64,000 nt of DNA, taken from the NCBI GenBank assembly GCA_934426825.1, contig CAKRYI010000014.1, positions 1-64,000 on the forward strand, in the 5' to 3' direction. The position numbers were made by a program, and so were the translations under genes. Below, piece by piece: positions 23,421-33,142 of this stretch (its first letter is position 1; every line of letters starts with the position of its first letter). The notes beneath the pieces are model-generated. The model was not told the origin of the DNA. It saw only the letters and a program-made list of their open reading frames with translations, and ran no database searches. This stretch comes from an uncultured Acetatifactor sp. GTDB lineage: Bacteria > Bacillota > Clostridia > Lachnospirales > Lachnospiraceae.

Positions 23421-24677
23421 ATGGAAGCGAACAATAACAATCAAAACAATAATACCAATCCTAATAACAATATTAATAATATGAACAGCAGTAACAATCA
23501 CAACAGCTTAAACGGTGACAATGGCATAGAGATTTCTTATAAGACACTGCGAACCTTAGATGCGCGGGCTTACCAACTCATAGATATTCGGAATGAGGAG
23601 GCCGCCGCTTATGGCAAAATCCCCGGTGCGATTCTGATTCCAAACGGTGATTTCGCGGAGCATACGGAAAAACTGCCAAAGGACAAGCCGGTGATTCTTT
23701 ATTGCACCAGAGGCATTTACAGCGGTGAGTGTGCGCAGCAGCTCAGGGAGCAGGGCATTGAGGCGTACAGCCTTGTGGGTGGCTACACGGGCTGGCTTTT
23801 GGAGAGTATGCAGGCAGAGCGGGGACAGGACAGGGAGAGAGCGGAGGAGATAGAAAAAAGTATCCGCAAAAAATTCCATAAGGTGCTTTTCTCCAAATTT
23901 GCCAAGGCAATCAACGAGTACGACATGATTCAGCCGAACGATAAGATAGCGGTGTGCATTTCCGGCGGAAAAGATTCCATGTTGATGGCAAAACTGTTTC
24001 AGGAGCTGAAACGTCACAACAAGTTCCCTTTTGAGCTGGTATTTTTGGTGATGGACCCCGGCTACAGTGCCGCAAACCGCAGCGTCATTGAAAATAATGC
24101 GAAATTAATGGACATTCCCATTACAATTTTTGAATCGGATATTTTTGACGCGGTATATGACATTGAAAATTCCCCCTGCTATCTGTGCGCAAGAATGAGA
24201 CGCGGCTACCTCTACAGCCATGCCAAGGCGTTAGGCTGCAACAAAATTGCGTTGGGACACCATTATGATGATGTGATTGAGACGATTCTCATGGGAATGC
24301 TTTACGGAGGCCAGGTGCAGACCATGATGCCGAAGCTGCACAGCACCAACTTTGACGGAATGGAACTGATACGACCGATGTATCTGATAAGAGAGGAGGA
24401 TATTAAGCACTGGCGGGATTACAATAATCTGCGGTTTATCCAGTGTGCATGCCGGTTTACGGACACCTGCACCACCTGTCGGGCGGACGGCAGCAGTCCT
24501 TCCAAACGAATGGAAGTAAAGCATTTGATTGCGGAGATGAAAAAGACAAATCCGTTTGTGGAGGGCAATATTTTTAAGAGTGTGGAAAATGTAAATCTGG
24601 ACACCATCATTGCCTACAAGCACAACGGCGTTAAACATCATTTCGTGGACAGGTATGACGAAATGAAGAAAATGTAA
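23421..24677 (+). CDS. Rhodanese-TtcA fusion, tRNA thiolation enzyme
   Basis: A 418-residue two-domain protein. Residues 1-35 are an Asn-rich low-complexity lead. Residues about 36-130 form a rhodanese domain with the catalytic Cys in YCTRGIYSG (C95), able to carry persulfide sulfur. Residues about 150-415 form a TtcA/TtuA-type PP-loop enzyme with SGGKDS (181-186), the iron-sulfur cysteines CYLC (253-256) and further Cys in CACRFTDTCTTC. TtcA makes 2-thiocytidine in tRNA; the sulfur donor is usually separate, and here it appears fused. I start at the ATG at 23421 (AAAGGA upstream); a GTG at 23382 is possible. Confidence 0.88.
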   Translation: MEANNNNQNNNTNPNNNINNMNSSNNHNSLNGDNGIEISYKTLRTLDARAYQLIDIRNEEAAAYGKIPGAILIPNGDFAEHTEKLPKDKPVILYCTRGIYSGECAQQLREQGIEAYSLVGGYTGWLLESMQAERGQDRERAEEIEKSIRKKFHKVLFSKFAKAINEYDMIQPNDKIAVCISGGKDSMLMAKLFQELKRHNKFPFELVFLVMDPGYSAANRSVIENNAKLMDIPITIFESDIFDAVYDIENSPCYLCARMRRGYLYSHAKALGCNKIALGHHYDDVIETILMGMLYGGQVQTMMPKLHSTNFDGMELIRPMYLIREEDIKHWRDYNNLRFIQCACRFTDTCTTCRADGSSPSKRMEVKHLIAEMKKTNPFVEGNIFKSVENVNLDTIIAYKHNGVKHHFVDRYDEMKKM

Positions 24678-24727
24678 AAGAAATCGGTGACAAGATTATA
24701 ATACCATGTTTTATTGGCTGACAACAG

Positions 24728-24756
24728 TTGACAAAACCGGATTTTTTTGGTTCACT
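24728..24756 (+). promoter_or_regulatory. Candidate promoter for the zinc-ribbon gene
   Basis: A consensus TTGACA (24728-24733), then 17 bases, then TTCACT (24751-24756), which is a weak -10. Confidence 0.4.
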
Positions 24757-24807
24757 ATTAAGAGGGACAAATTCCCTATTATTATATCTCAACGGAGGAG
24801 AAAGATT

Positions 24808-25344
24808 ATGGCATTTTGTACAAAATGTGGTAGTGAAGTTGCAGAAGGAACAAAGTTCTGTCCGTCTTGCGGAGCACCTACAGAGGCAGCCGCTGCAGGA
24901 CAGGCACAGCAGACTCAGAATACCCAGCAGGCTCAGGGCGCTCAGCAGACTGCAAATCAGGGAGTTCAGATGAGTTTTGACTCTGCAGACCGTACAGCAG
25001 AATTTGATGCACAGGACATTCAGAACAACAAGGTTATGGCAGTTCTTGCTTACCTGTCTTGGCTGGTACTGATTCCCCTGTTTGCAGCAAAAGATTCCAA
25101 ATTCGCAAGATTCCATGCAAATCAGGGTCTTGTGCTGGCAATCACGGAAATCGTTTACTGGGTTGCTGTAGGAATCATCGGAGGTATTTTGACTGCAATT
25201 TCAGGCTGGTTTGGCATTTTTGTTGCTATCCTGAGACTTGCTAACATTGCATTCCTGGTATTCACCATTCTGGGTATTGTCAATGCAGCAAACGGCAAGG
25301 CAAAAGAGCTTCCTTTAATCGGACAGTTCAAAATTCTGAAATAA
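24808..25344 (+). CDS. Zinc-ribbon DUF4870-like membrane protein
   Basis: A 178-residue protein. A zinc ribbon (CTKCG, CPSCG in residues 4-23) is followed by a Gln/Ala-rich linker (about 30-55) and a membrane domain with three to four helices (about 75-170) of the DUF4870/YtxB-like type, including SKFARFHANQGLVLA. Function is unknown. The ATG at 24808 follows AACGGAGGAG; an in-frame ATG at 24706 covers the promoter region and is rejected. Confidence 0.78.
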   Translation: MAFCTKCGSEVAEGTKFCPSCGAPTEAAAAGQAQQTQNTQQAQGAQQTANQGVQMSFDSADRTAEFDAQDIQNNKVMAVLAYLSWLVLIPLFAAKDSKFARFHANQGLVLAITEIVYWVAVGIIGGILTAISGWFGIFVAILRLANIAFLVFTILGIVNAANGKAKELPLIGQFKILK

Positions 25345-25351
25345 CAAGGTC

Positions 25352-26485
25352 TTATGAGGGATGTGAGGCGCGGACGGTAATTCCATTTACCTCTACGCTT
25401 CCATCCAACTCAATAATCAGACATTCTCTTCCGTCTATTATCTGTGTCGCAATCAAATCGGTGCGCTCCGGATTTACTTTGATAACCACGTCGGGCGTTT
25501 TCACTTCAAAACTACGGGTGTTTAATACGTTATTTACAAGCAGGGAGGTATCCTCACCGGCGGTTTCGTCATAGTGACGGTCAAATTCTGCCATTTTTTC
25601 GTTGGAAACACCGCTTCCCGCAAAAAGTGTCTTGACTTCATTTTTGTCTAAACGCAGCGGTTCCGGCTCTTCTTTATGTTCCTCCACCATTTCGTTGAGC
25701 TTGTCGTGGATGTTTTTTACAACCTCCATATCGCAGGTGTCACCGAGGGTTTCCTCGATTAATGCCTGAAAAGTCTCTTTCTGGTCTCCGGCGGAGAGCG
25801 GAAGAGGGCAGCCCAAAAGCTGGGTCACGAATTCTTCTTTCAGTTCCTCGGAGTCCTTGGAATAGTACAAAGTGCTGTGCAGGTCGCAGCAGCGGTCGTT
25901 AAAAGCCGGGAACAGGAATGCGGTTTCGGGCATATCCACAACCCAGTCGCGGATGCGGTTCTGGAAAGTATTTTCCTCGGCATTATAGCTGAGTCCGGGT
26001 TTGGAAAGGTTGACGGGGCAGATACAGGTCAGTATGTATTCGTACACCTCATCGGAGGCGTCCTCCATCTCAATTCCGTCCCTTGTCCTGCCGGGCACGT
26101 CATAGACGTCATGAATCACCAGAATCAGGTAATTTCCCACATATTCATAGGTGGCAATGATTTTGTCGTAAAATTCCTCCAAAAGCTCAGTGTCCTTTAA
26201 TTTGCTGTTGCGCAGTCTTAACAGAAATTCCTGTGTGCCGCCTTCTTCCTCGGAGGCGAGAGGAAATTCCAGAGTTAACAGATTTTTGCCCAGAGTGCCG
26301 GAAAGAGCCTTTCTGAGAATTTCAAAGTACTTAAACATTTCCTCTTCAGGAAGAGCAAGAAATGCCTGCTTTAATTCGGTTTTTTTATTTTTTTCTCCAT
26401 CCACATAGCAGCCGCAGATGCGGGTAATGGAGCAGTTTTTCTGTGTAAATAATTTCTTGATTTCGCTGATTTCCTGTTTAATCAT
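25352..26485 (-). CDS. DUF4317-family protein
   Basis: A 377-residue cytosolic protein matching the DUF4317 family found mainly in Clostridia. Recognisable parts are the N-terminal KQEISEIKKLFT, CSITRICGCYVDGEK, the central YVGNYLILVIHDVYDVPGRT, and the later FLFPAFNDRCCDLHS. No biochemical role is established. The ATG at 26485 follows GGGAGA; the 23 extra codons upstream have no ribosome binding site. It is convergent with the zinc-ribbon gene, with 7 bases between stops. Confidence 0.85.
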   Translation of the reverse strand: MIKQEISEIKKLFTQKNCSITRICGCYVDGEKNKKTELKQAFLALPEEEMFKYFEILRKALSGTLGKNLLTLEFPLASEEEGGTQEFLLRLRNSKLKDTELLEEFYDKIIATYEYVGNYLILVIHDVYDVPGRTRDGIEMEDASDEVYEYILTCICPVNLSKPGLSYNAEENTFQNRIRDWVVDMPETAFLFPAFNDRCCDLHSTLYYSKDSEELKEEFVTQLLGCPLPLSAGDQKETFQALIEETLGDTCDMEVVKNIHDKLNEMVEEHKEEPEPLRLDKNEVKTLFAGSGVSNEKMAEFDRHYDETAGEDTSLLVNNVLNTRSFEVKTPDVVIKVNPERTDLIATQIIDGRECLIIELDGSVEVNGITVRASHPS

Positions 26486-26667
26486 GTCGTTATTCTCCCT
26501 AATGTATTCAATAGCTTTTAGTATATACCAAATTTTGCGGCGGTACAAACACAATTTGCGGAAAAAAGAAAGCAGAACTTTTTGTTGCTTTTACGCAAAT
26601 GGGCGCAATCAACCCGAAATTTGGTTCTTTCCTGTTGAGGAAGGGCAGTTTTTGCGATGGGTTGGAG

Positions 26668-26697
26668 TTGAAGCAACAAACCTTATCATTTTATAAT
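26668..26697 (+). promoter_or_regulatory. Promoter of the Spo0A-like gene
   Basis: TTGAAG (26668-26673), 18-base spacer, TATAAT (26692-26697). Confidence 0.62.
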
Positions 26698-26743
26698 GGG
26701 AAGGTACGAATTTTTAGAGTTTTTAGACTTTGGAGGTAGTTTG

Positions 26744-27268
26744 ATGGAACAACTGAACATTACGGCTGCGAAGGATAATGAAAAAGTATACAAAATCCTT
26801 GGGGATTTGATGAATGCGGACAAAGAATTTCAAATTATGATTACCGTGCCATCCACCAAAGGTGCCGCAGAAAAAGCGCCTGTACAGAAAGAACAGAAGC
26901 AGGAGGAAGCAGCAGTACATGATTTAGAGCAGGATGTGACAAACATGATACACGAAATCGGTGTGCCCGCCCATATCAAAGGGTATCAGTATCTGCGGGA
27001 AGCAATCATGATGTCCGTGGAGAATCCGTCCATGATTAGCTCCATAACGAAAATTTTGTATCCCACCATCGCAAAGCGGTTCCAGACCACACCCAGCCGG
27101 GTGGAGAGAGCCATCCGCCATGCCATTGAGGTGGCGTGGAGCCGGGGCAGAATGGAAACGCTGGATGCACTGTTCGGGTACACCATAGATACCGGAAAGG
27201 GGAAGCCCACAAATTCGGAATTTATTGCCCTGATTGCGGACAGAATCCGCCTTTCCTATCGTGCTTAA
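26744..27268 (+). CDS. Spo0A C-terminal-domain protein without a receiver
   Basis: A 174-residue protein whose C-terminal 110 residues match the Spo0A effector domain: VTNMIHEIGVPAHIKGYQYLR, MSSITKILYPTIAKRF-type segment, and the recognition helix PSRVERAIRHAIEVAWSRG (given in parts). In Spo0A this domain binds 0A boxes. The N-terminal 60 residues are too short for a CheY receiver, with a Lys/Glu/Gln-rich linker, so control by phosphorelay is unlikely. GGAGGT precedes the ATG at 26744. It could compete with or supplement the true Spo0A at its sites, as an inference. Confidence 0.85.
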   Translation: MEQLNITAAKDNEKVYKILGDLMNADKEFQIMITVPSTKGAAEKAPVQKEQKQEEAAVHDLEQDVTNMIHEIGVPAHIKGYQYLREAIMMSVENPSMISSITKILYPTIAKRFQTTPSRVERAIRHAIEVAWSRGRMETLDALFGYTIDTGKGKPTNSEFIALIADRIRLSYRA

Positions 27269-27353
27269 AAAAAATCTTTTCTAAGAATTGATTTTGTTGT
27301 ATACTGTTACATATAAGGACAAAATCAAGAGGTTATGGCTGGAGGGCTGTCTT

Positions 27354-28802
27354 ATGAAGAAGATTCTTTTTGTAGCATCAGAGGGAGTGCCTTTTATCAA
27401 GACCGGGGGACTGGCAGATGTGGTTGGTTCCTTACCAAAGAGTATTGACAGGGAATATTTTGATGTCAGGGTGATTATGCCCAAATATGCCTGCATGAAA
27501 CCGCAGATGATGGAGAAACTCCAGTATGTCACTCATTTTTACATGGATTATAACTGGAAAAATGAGTACGTCGGAATTTTTGAGGCGGTGGAAGACGGCA
27601 TTCATTATTACTTTATAGACAATGAAAAGTACTTTAAGGTTTCCAAGCCTTACAGTGATGACCCCAGATGGGAAATCGAGCGGTTTGCCTATTTTTCCAA
27701 GGCAGCGCTTTCCGCTCTGCCGGTAATCGGGTTCCAGCCGGATGTGGTTCACTGCCATGACTGGCAGACAGGACTTGTTCCGGTATATTTAAAGGAACGT
27801 TTCCATGAGGGAGACTTTTTCCGCAATATGAAATCCGTTATTACCATACATAACCTGAAATTTCAGGGCAAATGGGATACCAAGACGGTGCAGAGCATTA
27901 CGGGACTGCCGGAGTATTATTTCACCTCCGACAAACTGGAGGCATACAAGGACGCCAATCTGTTAAAGGGCGGAATCGTGTTTGCGGATGCAGTGACCAC
28001 CGTAAGCCCCACCTATGCGGAGGAAATCAAGACGCCGTTTTACGGAGAAGGACTTGACGGTCTGATGCGTGCGAGAAGCGGCGATTTGCGGGGAATTTTG
28101 AACGGTATTGACTACGAGGAGTTTAATCCCGAAACGGATAAATATATTGTAGAAACTTACAATGCCGTGAATTTCCGGAAACAGAAGATTAAAAACAAGC
28201 GTGCTCTGCAGGCAGAATTGGGACTGCGTGAGGACGACAAGAAGATGATGATTGGTCTGGTTTCCAGACTGACCGACCAGAAGGGCTTGGATTTGATAGC
28301 CTATGTGATGGATGAACTCTGTCAGGATGACATTCAGTTTGTTGTGTTGGGAACCGGAGAAGAGCGCTATGAAAATATGTTCCGTCACTTTGACTGGAAA
28401 TACAGTGACAAGGTGGCTGCCAATATTTTCTATTCTGAGGAGATGTCCCACAAGATTTATGCGTCCTGCGATGCGTTTTTGATGCCGTCTCTGTTTGAAC
28501 CGTGCGGTCTGAGCCAGTTGATGTCCTTACGCTACGGCACAGTGCCTATCGTGAGGGAGACCGGTGGACTGAAAGATACGGTACAGCCTTACAATGAGTA
28601 TGAGAGCAGCGGAACCGGATTCAGCTTTACCAATTACAATGCGCATGAAATGTTGAATACAATCCGTTATGCCGAGCATATTTATTATGATAAGAAGCGG
28701 GAATGGAACAAGATTATTGACCGTGCCATGGCTGCGGACTTCTCGTGGAAGGTTTCTGCCGGAAAATATCAGGAAATGTATGACTGGCTGATTGGGTATT
28801 AA
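27354..28802 (+). CDS. glgA: Glycogen synthase (ADP-glucose type)
   Basis: A 482-residue GT5 glycosyltransferase that extends alpha-1,4-glucan from ADP-glucose. Landmarks are the ADP-glucose-binding KTGGLADVVGSLP at the N-terminus, HCHDWQTGLVP, TIHNLKFQG, the GILNGID motif, and the C-terminal PSLFEPCGLSQL with the conserved Glu and TGGLKDTV. All look intact. GGAGGG lies 7 bases before the ATG at 27354. Other glycogen genes are not adjacent, although a flippase gene follows 34 bases downstream. Confidence 0.96.
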   Translation: MKKILFVASEGVPFIKTGGLADVVGSLPKSIDREYFDVRVIMPKYACMKPQMMEKLQYVTHFYMDYNWKNEYVGIFEAVEDGIHYYFIDNEKYFKVSKPYSDDPRWEIERFAYFSKAALSALPVIGFQPDVVHCHDWQTGLVPVYLKERFHEGDFFRNMKSVITIHNLKFQGKWDTKTVQSITGLPEYYFTSDKLEAYKDANLLKGGIVFADAVTTVSPTYAEEIKTPFYGEGLDGLMRARSGDLRGILNGIDYEEFNPETDKYIVETYNAVNFRKQKIKNKRALQAELGLREDDKKMMIGLVSRLTDQKGLDLIAYVMDELCQDDIQFVVLGTGEERYENMFRHFDWKYSDKVAANIFYSEEMSHKIYASCDAFLMPSLFEPCGLSQLMSLRYGTVPIVRETGGLKDTVQPYNEYESSGTGFSFTNYNAHEMLNTIRYAEHIYYDKKREWNKIIDRAMAADFSWKVSAGKYQEMYDWLIGY

Positions 28803-28836
28803 TTTTTCAAAAGCAAAGTGTCTGCGGAGTTAGAAT

Positions 28837-30498
28837 ATGTCTGGTAGAGAAAGTAAAAACAATTTCATCATGCAGGCAGGCATCCTTGCGGCGGCGGGGA
28901 TTATCAGCAGAATTATAGGGCTCCTTTACAGGGGCCCTTTGCATAGTGTTATCGGGGATTTGGGCATGGGCTATTATCAGTCCGCCTATAATTTCTACAC
29001 GATTGTGCTGCTGGTTTCCTCCTACAGTATTCCGGCGGCGATTTCAAAAGTCATTGCCCAGAAACTTGGGGTAAAGGAATACCGCAACGCGCACAGGATT
29101 TTTTTGTGTGCCATGCTTTATGTTCTGGTGGTAGGCGGCGTGGCGAGCCTGTTTCTGTTTTTCGGGGCGGGTTTGTTCGTGGAAGGAGAGGCGGCGATTC
29201 CGGTGCTTCGCACTTTTGCGCCCACTATTTTCGTGTACGGTATTTTAGGCGTGCTCCGTGGATATTTTCAGGCGCATAAAAGTATGTCGCAGACCTCGGT
29301 TTCCCAGATATTGGAGCAGGTTGTCAATGCGGCGGTGAGTGTCGGCGCGGCATATCTTTTGATAAACAGCGTGATGGGCAATATGGAGGTTCCGGCAGAC
29401 ACCGCTGGACAGGTAAAACGTGCCACCTACGGTGCGGTGGGAAGCGCTATCGGAACAGGTGCGGGCGTTCTCATTGCGCTTGTATTTATGGCGGGTATTT
29501 ATGCCCTTAATCAGAAAATGATTCACAGGCGGATTCGCCATGACAGGCATACCAAAGTGGATTCTTACGGTGATATTCTGCGCATGATAACCGGCGTGGT
29601 GACGCCGTTTATTCTCAGTACCGCCGTTTATAATCTGAGCACGGTGGTAAACAACAAGGTTTATACTTCGGTTTATCCGAATCTGAAAAATTTGGACAGC
29701 GTGGATATTTATTCCAAGTGGGGAATTTTTTCCGGTCAGGCGATGACCATATCCAATATTCCGCTGGCGTTTGCCTCCGCCATGGCAGCAGCAATGCTTC
29801 CCACGGTGGCGCAGCTTGTGGCGGCGCAGGATGAGGAGGGCGCAAGGGAGAAAATTGCGCTTGCCGTGAAAACAACCATGATTATCGCAATTCCCTGTGC
29901 GGTGGGACTCTGCGTGCTGGCGGAACCGGTGACGAGCCTTCTGTTCAGCAACTCCCCGGAAAAACTTGCGCTGGCGGGTAAACTGTTGATGGCGTTATCA
30001 CCCTCCGTGGTGTTCTATGCGTTGTCCACCCTGAACAGCCAGATATTGCAGGGACTCGGCAAATTAAACCGTCCCATTATCAATGCGTCCATTGCACTGG
30101 TGTTACAGTCTGTTTCTGCGGTGGGATTATTGTTTTTCACGGACATGGATTTGTACAGCATTGCCATTGCAAACACTCTGTATTCCGGCATGATGTGTCT
30201 TTTGAACCAGCGGGCGGTGAGAGAGGCTGTGGGGTATCGTCAGGAAGTGAAAAAGACGTTCGTGGTTCCCCTTTTGGCATCCCTGTTTATGGGAGCTGCG
30301 GCATGGGCGGTCTATGAGGGAATGTATCTGGTGACCGAATCCATGCGCATTTCCGTGATTCCCGCTATTTTAGTTGCGGTAGCCGTGTATTTTGTCATGC
30401 TGATTTTGATGCGTGGCGTGACGGAGAAGGAACTGAGGGGATTCCCGAAAGGGTATCTGATTGTAAAAGTGGCAAAGAAACTGCATTTGCTGAGATGA
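28837..30498 (+). CDS. MOP-superfamily flippase (SpoVB/MurJ-like)
   Basis: A 553-residue protein with about 14 membrane segments, opening with the typical GILAAAGIISRIIGLLYR and containing the long first cytoplasmic pattern of SpoVB/YtgP transporters. Members flip lipid-linked precursors such as lipid II; SpoVB acts in spore cortex synthesis, while YtgP/MurJ acts in growing cells. Sequence reading alone does not decide which role applies. It follows glgA closely and is convergent with the next gene. Confidence 0.85.
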   Translation: MSGRESKNNFIMQAGILAAAGIISRIIGLLYRGPLHSVIGDLGMGYYQSAYNFYTIVLLVSSYSIPAAISKVIAQKLGVKEYRNAHRIFLCAMLYVLVVGGVASLFLFFGAGLFVEGEAAIPVLRTFAPTIFVYGILGVLRGYFQAHKSMSQTSVSQILEQVVNAAVSVGAAYLLINSVMGNMEVPADTAGQVKRATYGAVGSAIGTGAGVLIALVFMAGIYALNQKMIHRRIRHDRHTKVDSYGDILRMITGVVTPFILSTAVYNLSTVVNNKVYTSVYPNLKNLDSVDIYSKWGIFSGQAMTISNIPLAFASAMAAAMLPTVAQLVAAQDEEGAREKIALAVKTTMIIAIPCAVGLCVLAEPVTSLLFSNSPEKLALAGKLLMALSPSVVFYALSTLNSQILQGLGKLNRPIINASIALVLQSVSAVGLLFFTDMDLYSIAIANTLYSGMMCLLNQRAVREAVGYRQEVKKTFVVPLLASLFMGAAAWAVYEGMYLVTESMRISVIPAILVAVAVYFVMLILMRGVTEKELRGFPKGYLIVKVAKKLHLLR

Positions 30499-30518
30499 TT
30501 TTTTGCGCAGACAGCAGC

Positions 30519-31157
30519 TTACAGCCATTCGACATGACGGGAGTAAACGCCGAAGGGAAACATAAAGCGGTAGAGTGCCTCCAGTGCGTTTCGTAAGCTG
30601 TCCGCCTCCGGTGATTCAAACTTTACTACTTCCGATTCCGGTGATTTTTGCTTTACGGTTTCTGCTTTGGGAGTGGTTTCCAGAAACAGAATGTTTAACG
30701 GAACGCCAAACAGGGCACAAGCCATTTCGGTGGGACGCACCCCGTTTCGGTAATAGAAATCATTTCGACGGTTTCTAAGTGTTCTGTCCTCCTCATTTTG
30801 GGCAGAATCCGGGTCCTCCGTTTCAATAAAAATTCCCCTGTAATCTGCAAAGAAATCTTTCATTTCCTGTAAAAAAATACTGCCGATACCGAGACTGCGG
30901 TAAGGCTCTAAAATGGCATAGTAGTCAAGCAGCACGGTATCCATGCCGGGAACGGTCAGAAAAAGACCGTAGCCGAGCAGGGTGTCGATTTCGTCAAAAA
31001 TTCCAAGACCCATATATGCCTTTCTGCGGAGCAGAAACTTTACGGAAAAGACAGGCTTTAGCTCGTCCTCCGGAAAGTGCGCCGGGGCAATGGTGCGATA
31101 TACGGTTAGCAGCTCTTTCTTGGAGAGTTGTTGTACACGGTAATTTTGTTCTTTCAT
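30519..31157 (-). CDS. GNAT-family N-acetyltransferase
   Basis: A 212-residue protein. The acetyl-CoA-binding region is visible as LDYYAILEPYRSLGIGSIFL (Q/R-x-x-G-x-G/A type), preceded by a beta strand typical of the fold, and followed by NDFYYRNGVRPTEMAC, which is seen in several Firmicute GNAT enzymes. A 45-residue C-terminal extension contains two similar acidic segments (KSPESEVVKFESPEAD). The substrate is unknown. The ATG at 31157 is preferred because GAGGT lies just upstream; an ATG 7 codons earlier lacks one. Confidence 0.8.
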   Translation of the reverse strand: MKEQNYRVQQLSKKELLTVYRTIAPAHFPEDELKPVFSVKFLLRRKAYMGLGIFDEIDTLLGYGLFLTVPGMDTVLLDYYAILEPYRSLGIGSIFLQEMKDFFADYRGIFIETEDPDSAQNEEDRTLRNRRNDFYYRNGVRPTEMACALFGVPLNILFLETTPKAETVKQKSPESEVVKFESPEADSLRNALEALYRFMFPFGVYSRHVEWL

Positions 31158-31225
31158 AGTACCTCTTTTCTGTTCCATCTCTGTCTGACTTTGCGTATCT
31201 TAGTTGTCTGCTAATTTCAGCAATT

Positions 31226-32971
31226 TTACTCTACTAATTTAATTCCCGAAATATCGCTGTCAATCATCAGGGAGTAGTTGGTGTAATAGACAACAAAACC
31301 GGGTTTTGCGCCGACAGGTTTCTTCACCTGCTTTTTCTGGACGTAATCGATTTCCACCTTTTCCTGTTCCCGTCCCTTGGAATAGTAGGCGGCGAGTCTG
31401 CCCGCCTCCTCAAAGGTAGAGTCGGGAACTTCGGCGTTGTCCGTCACTTTCACAATCACATGGGAGCCGGGCAGTCCCTTCGCATGGAACCACCAGTCGT
31501 TGCCGGAGGCAAATTTAAAGGTGAGTTCGTCGTTCTGAAAATTATTTTTTCCCACATACATATGATAGCCGTCACTGCTTATATAGTGGAAGGGTTTGCT
31601 GGTAATTTTGGCCTTTTTGGCGCCGCCCTTTCTGCGGATATAACCGCTCTGGGTCAGTTCCTCCTTGATTTCCACCAAATCCTCCTCCTGTTTGGCGATA
31701 TCTAAGGAAGTCATGACGGATTCCAAGTGGGTAATTTCGTTTTTGGTTTCCACGGTCAGCTCGGAAAGAGCCTCGTAAGTACGCTTTAATTTGCCGTATT
31801 TATCAAAATATTTTTTGGCGTTTTCCGTGGCGGAAAGAGTGGGGTCTAACGGAATGGTGACCTCCTCCCCGGTATAGTAATTGACTGCCGCAAGTGTTTT
31901 ATCCCCCGGCTTTGCACTGTAACCGTAGGTGTTGAGGAGTTCGCCGTAAATCCGGTATTTCTCCCTCTTTTCCGTATCCTTCATCTGCCGTATCTGCAAG
32001 TCGTATTTTTTTACATTCCGTTCCAAAGCGGTCTGAACGATACGGCGCAGGTCAGAGGATTTCTGACGGATGCGGGTGTAGGTGTTCTTCTCCGCATAAT
32101 AGGTTTCTAACAGTGCGGACATGGAGGAATACGTCACGGTGTGGTCAGCCCCGGAGGAGTAGAGTGTCAGCGGAATCGCCGCAAATTCCATGGGACGGGA
32201 ACCGGTGTAGGCAATATTCGGAGTGAAATTTCCGGATAGGATAGCACTAATCATGCGGGAAAAGGCGGCGAAAAGTTTCTCGTAATCGGCGCTGTCAAGG
32301 GCAGCGGTCGGTCTCTCCGCATCAATTCCCGCCTCGTAGCACAGTTCCTGTGCCAGAATGGGAGAAATGCCGGTAAAACTGCCGTAAAGCGCCTTAAAAA
32401 CAGGCTGCGGTTTCGTTGAAAGAATTTGCGCAAAGGACGCAGAATCCGTGTCGAAAGCATTTTGCTTGTCCTGTGTCTGAACGACAAAGTAGGGCTTGCC
32501 GGGCAGAACCTCCCTTACACTGCTGACAGCGGCGGAAACCCGCTTGATACTGTCGATAATGGTATGGTTTTCGTCGCAGAATATAATGTTGCTGTGCTTA
32601 CCCATGATTTCCACCACGAGAGTTTTGTGGCGTAAATCCCCCATTTCGTCCAAGTGTTCTATTTCAATATGGATAATACGCTCCAGTCCCGGCTGGGAAA
32701 TGTCGGTGATGCGTCCGTTTTGCAGGTGCTTGCGTAAGAGCATACAGAAATTGGGAGCCGTCATGGGACTGGGTTTATTGCTTTCGGTCAGGTAAATCAA
32801 AGGCAGGGAAGCGTCCGCAGAGATACACAGTCTTTGCTGTCCTTCCGGGGTTTTTACAGTCAGCAGAAGTTCATCGCTTTCCGGCTGGGCAATCTTGTAC
32901 AGCCGCCCGCCGATAAGCTCTTTTTTCATTTCATATACCACATTTGCTATTGTAACGCCGTCAAAAGCCAT
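31226..32971 (-). CDS. rqcH: RqcH/NFACT-family ribosome quality control protein
   Basis: A 581-residue NFACT protein (also called fibronectin-binding protein in older work). The N-terminal NFACT-N domain begins MAFDGVTIANVVYEM; a coiled-coil central part (about 280-430) follows, then the NFACT-R RNA-binding domain with KPFHYISSDGYHMYVGKNNFQND and WWFHAKGLPGSHV. RqcH binds obstructed 50S subunits and adds C-terminal alanine tails to stalled peptides. The ATG at 32971 gives the standard N-terminus; a GTG three codons upstream is possible. Confidence 0.94.
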   Translation of the reverse strand: MAFDGVTIANVVYEMKKELIGGRLYKIAQPESDELLLTVKTPEGQQRLCISADASLPLIYLTESNKPSPMTAPNFCMLLRKHLQNGRITDISQPGLERIIHIEIEHLDEMGDLRHKTLVVEIMGKHSNIIFCDENHTIIDSIKRVSAAVSSVREVLPGKPYFVVQTQDKQNAFDTDSASFAQILSTKPQPVFKALYGSFTGISPILAQELCYEAGIDAERPTAALDSADYEKLFAAFSRMISAILSGNFTPNIAYTGSRPMEFAAIPLTLYSSGADHTVTYSSMSALLETYYAEKNTYTRIRQKSSDLRRIVQTALERNVKKYDLQIRQMKDTEKREKYRIYGELLNTYGYSAKPGDKTLAAVNYYTGEEVTIPLDPTLSATENAKKYFDKYGKLKRTYEALSELTVETKNEITHLESVMTSLDIAKQEEDLVEIKEELTQSGYIRRKGGAKKAKITSKPFHYISSDGYHMYVGKNNFQNDELTFKFASGNDWWFHAKGLPGSHVIVKVTDNAEVPDSTFEEAGRLAAYYSKGREQEKVEIDYVQKKQVKKPVGAKPGFVVYYTNYSLMIDSDISGIKLVE

Positions 32972-33052
32972 TTTTCTCACACTTTCTTTGTTATGCTATG
33001 TTTCCGTGAAGCCTATTGTATCATTTTTTTTTCGGAAAGGGAACCCCTGCCC

Positions 33053-33081
33053 TTGACGCTTTCCCAAACTTATCTTATAAT
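33053..33081 (+). promoter_or_regulatory. Promoter of the yicC-remA-gmk-rpoZ operon
   Basis: TTGACG (33053-33058), 17-base spacer, TATAAT (33076-33081), 62 bases upstream of yicC and divergent from rqcH. Confidence 0.85.
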
Positions 33082-33142
33082 GAAGCAGAATATGTAGTGA
33101 ACACAGAACAGATGCAAAACAGCACATCGGGGTGGATTACAC

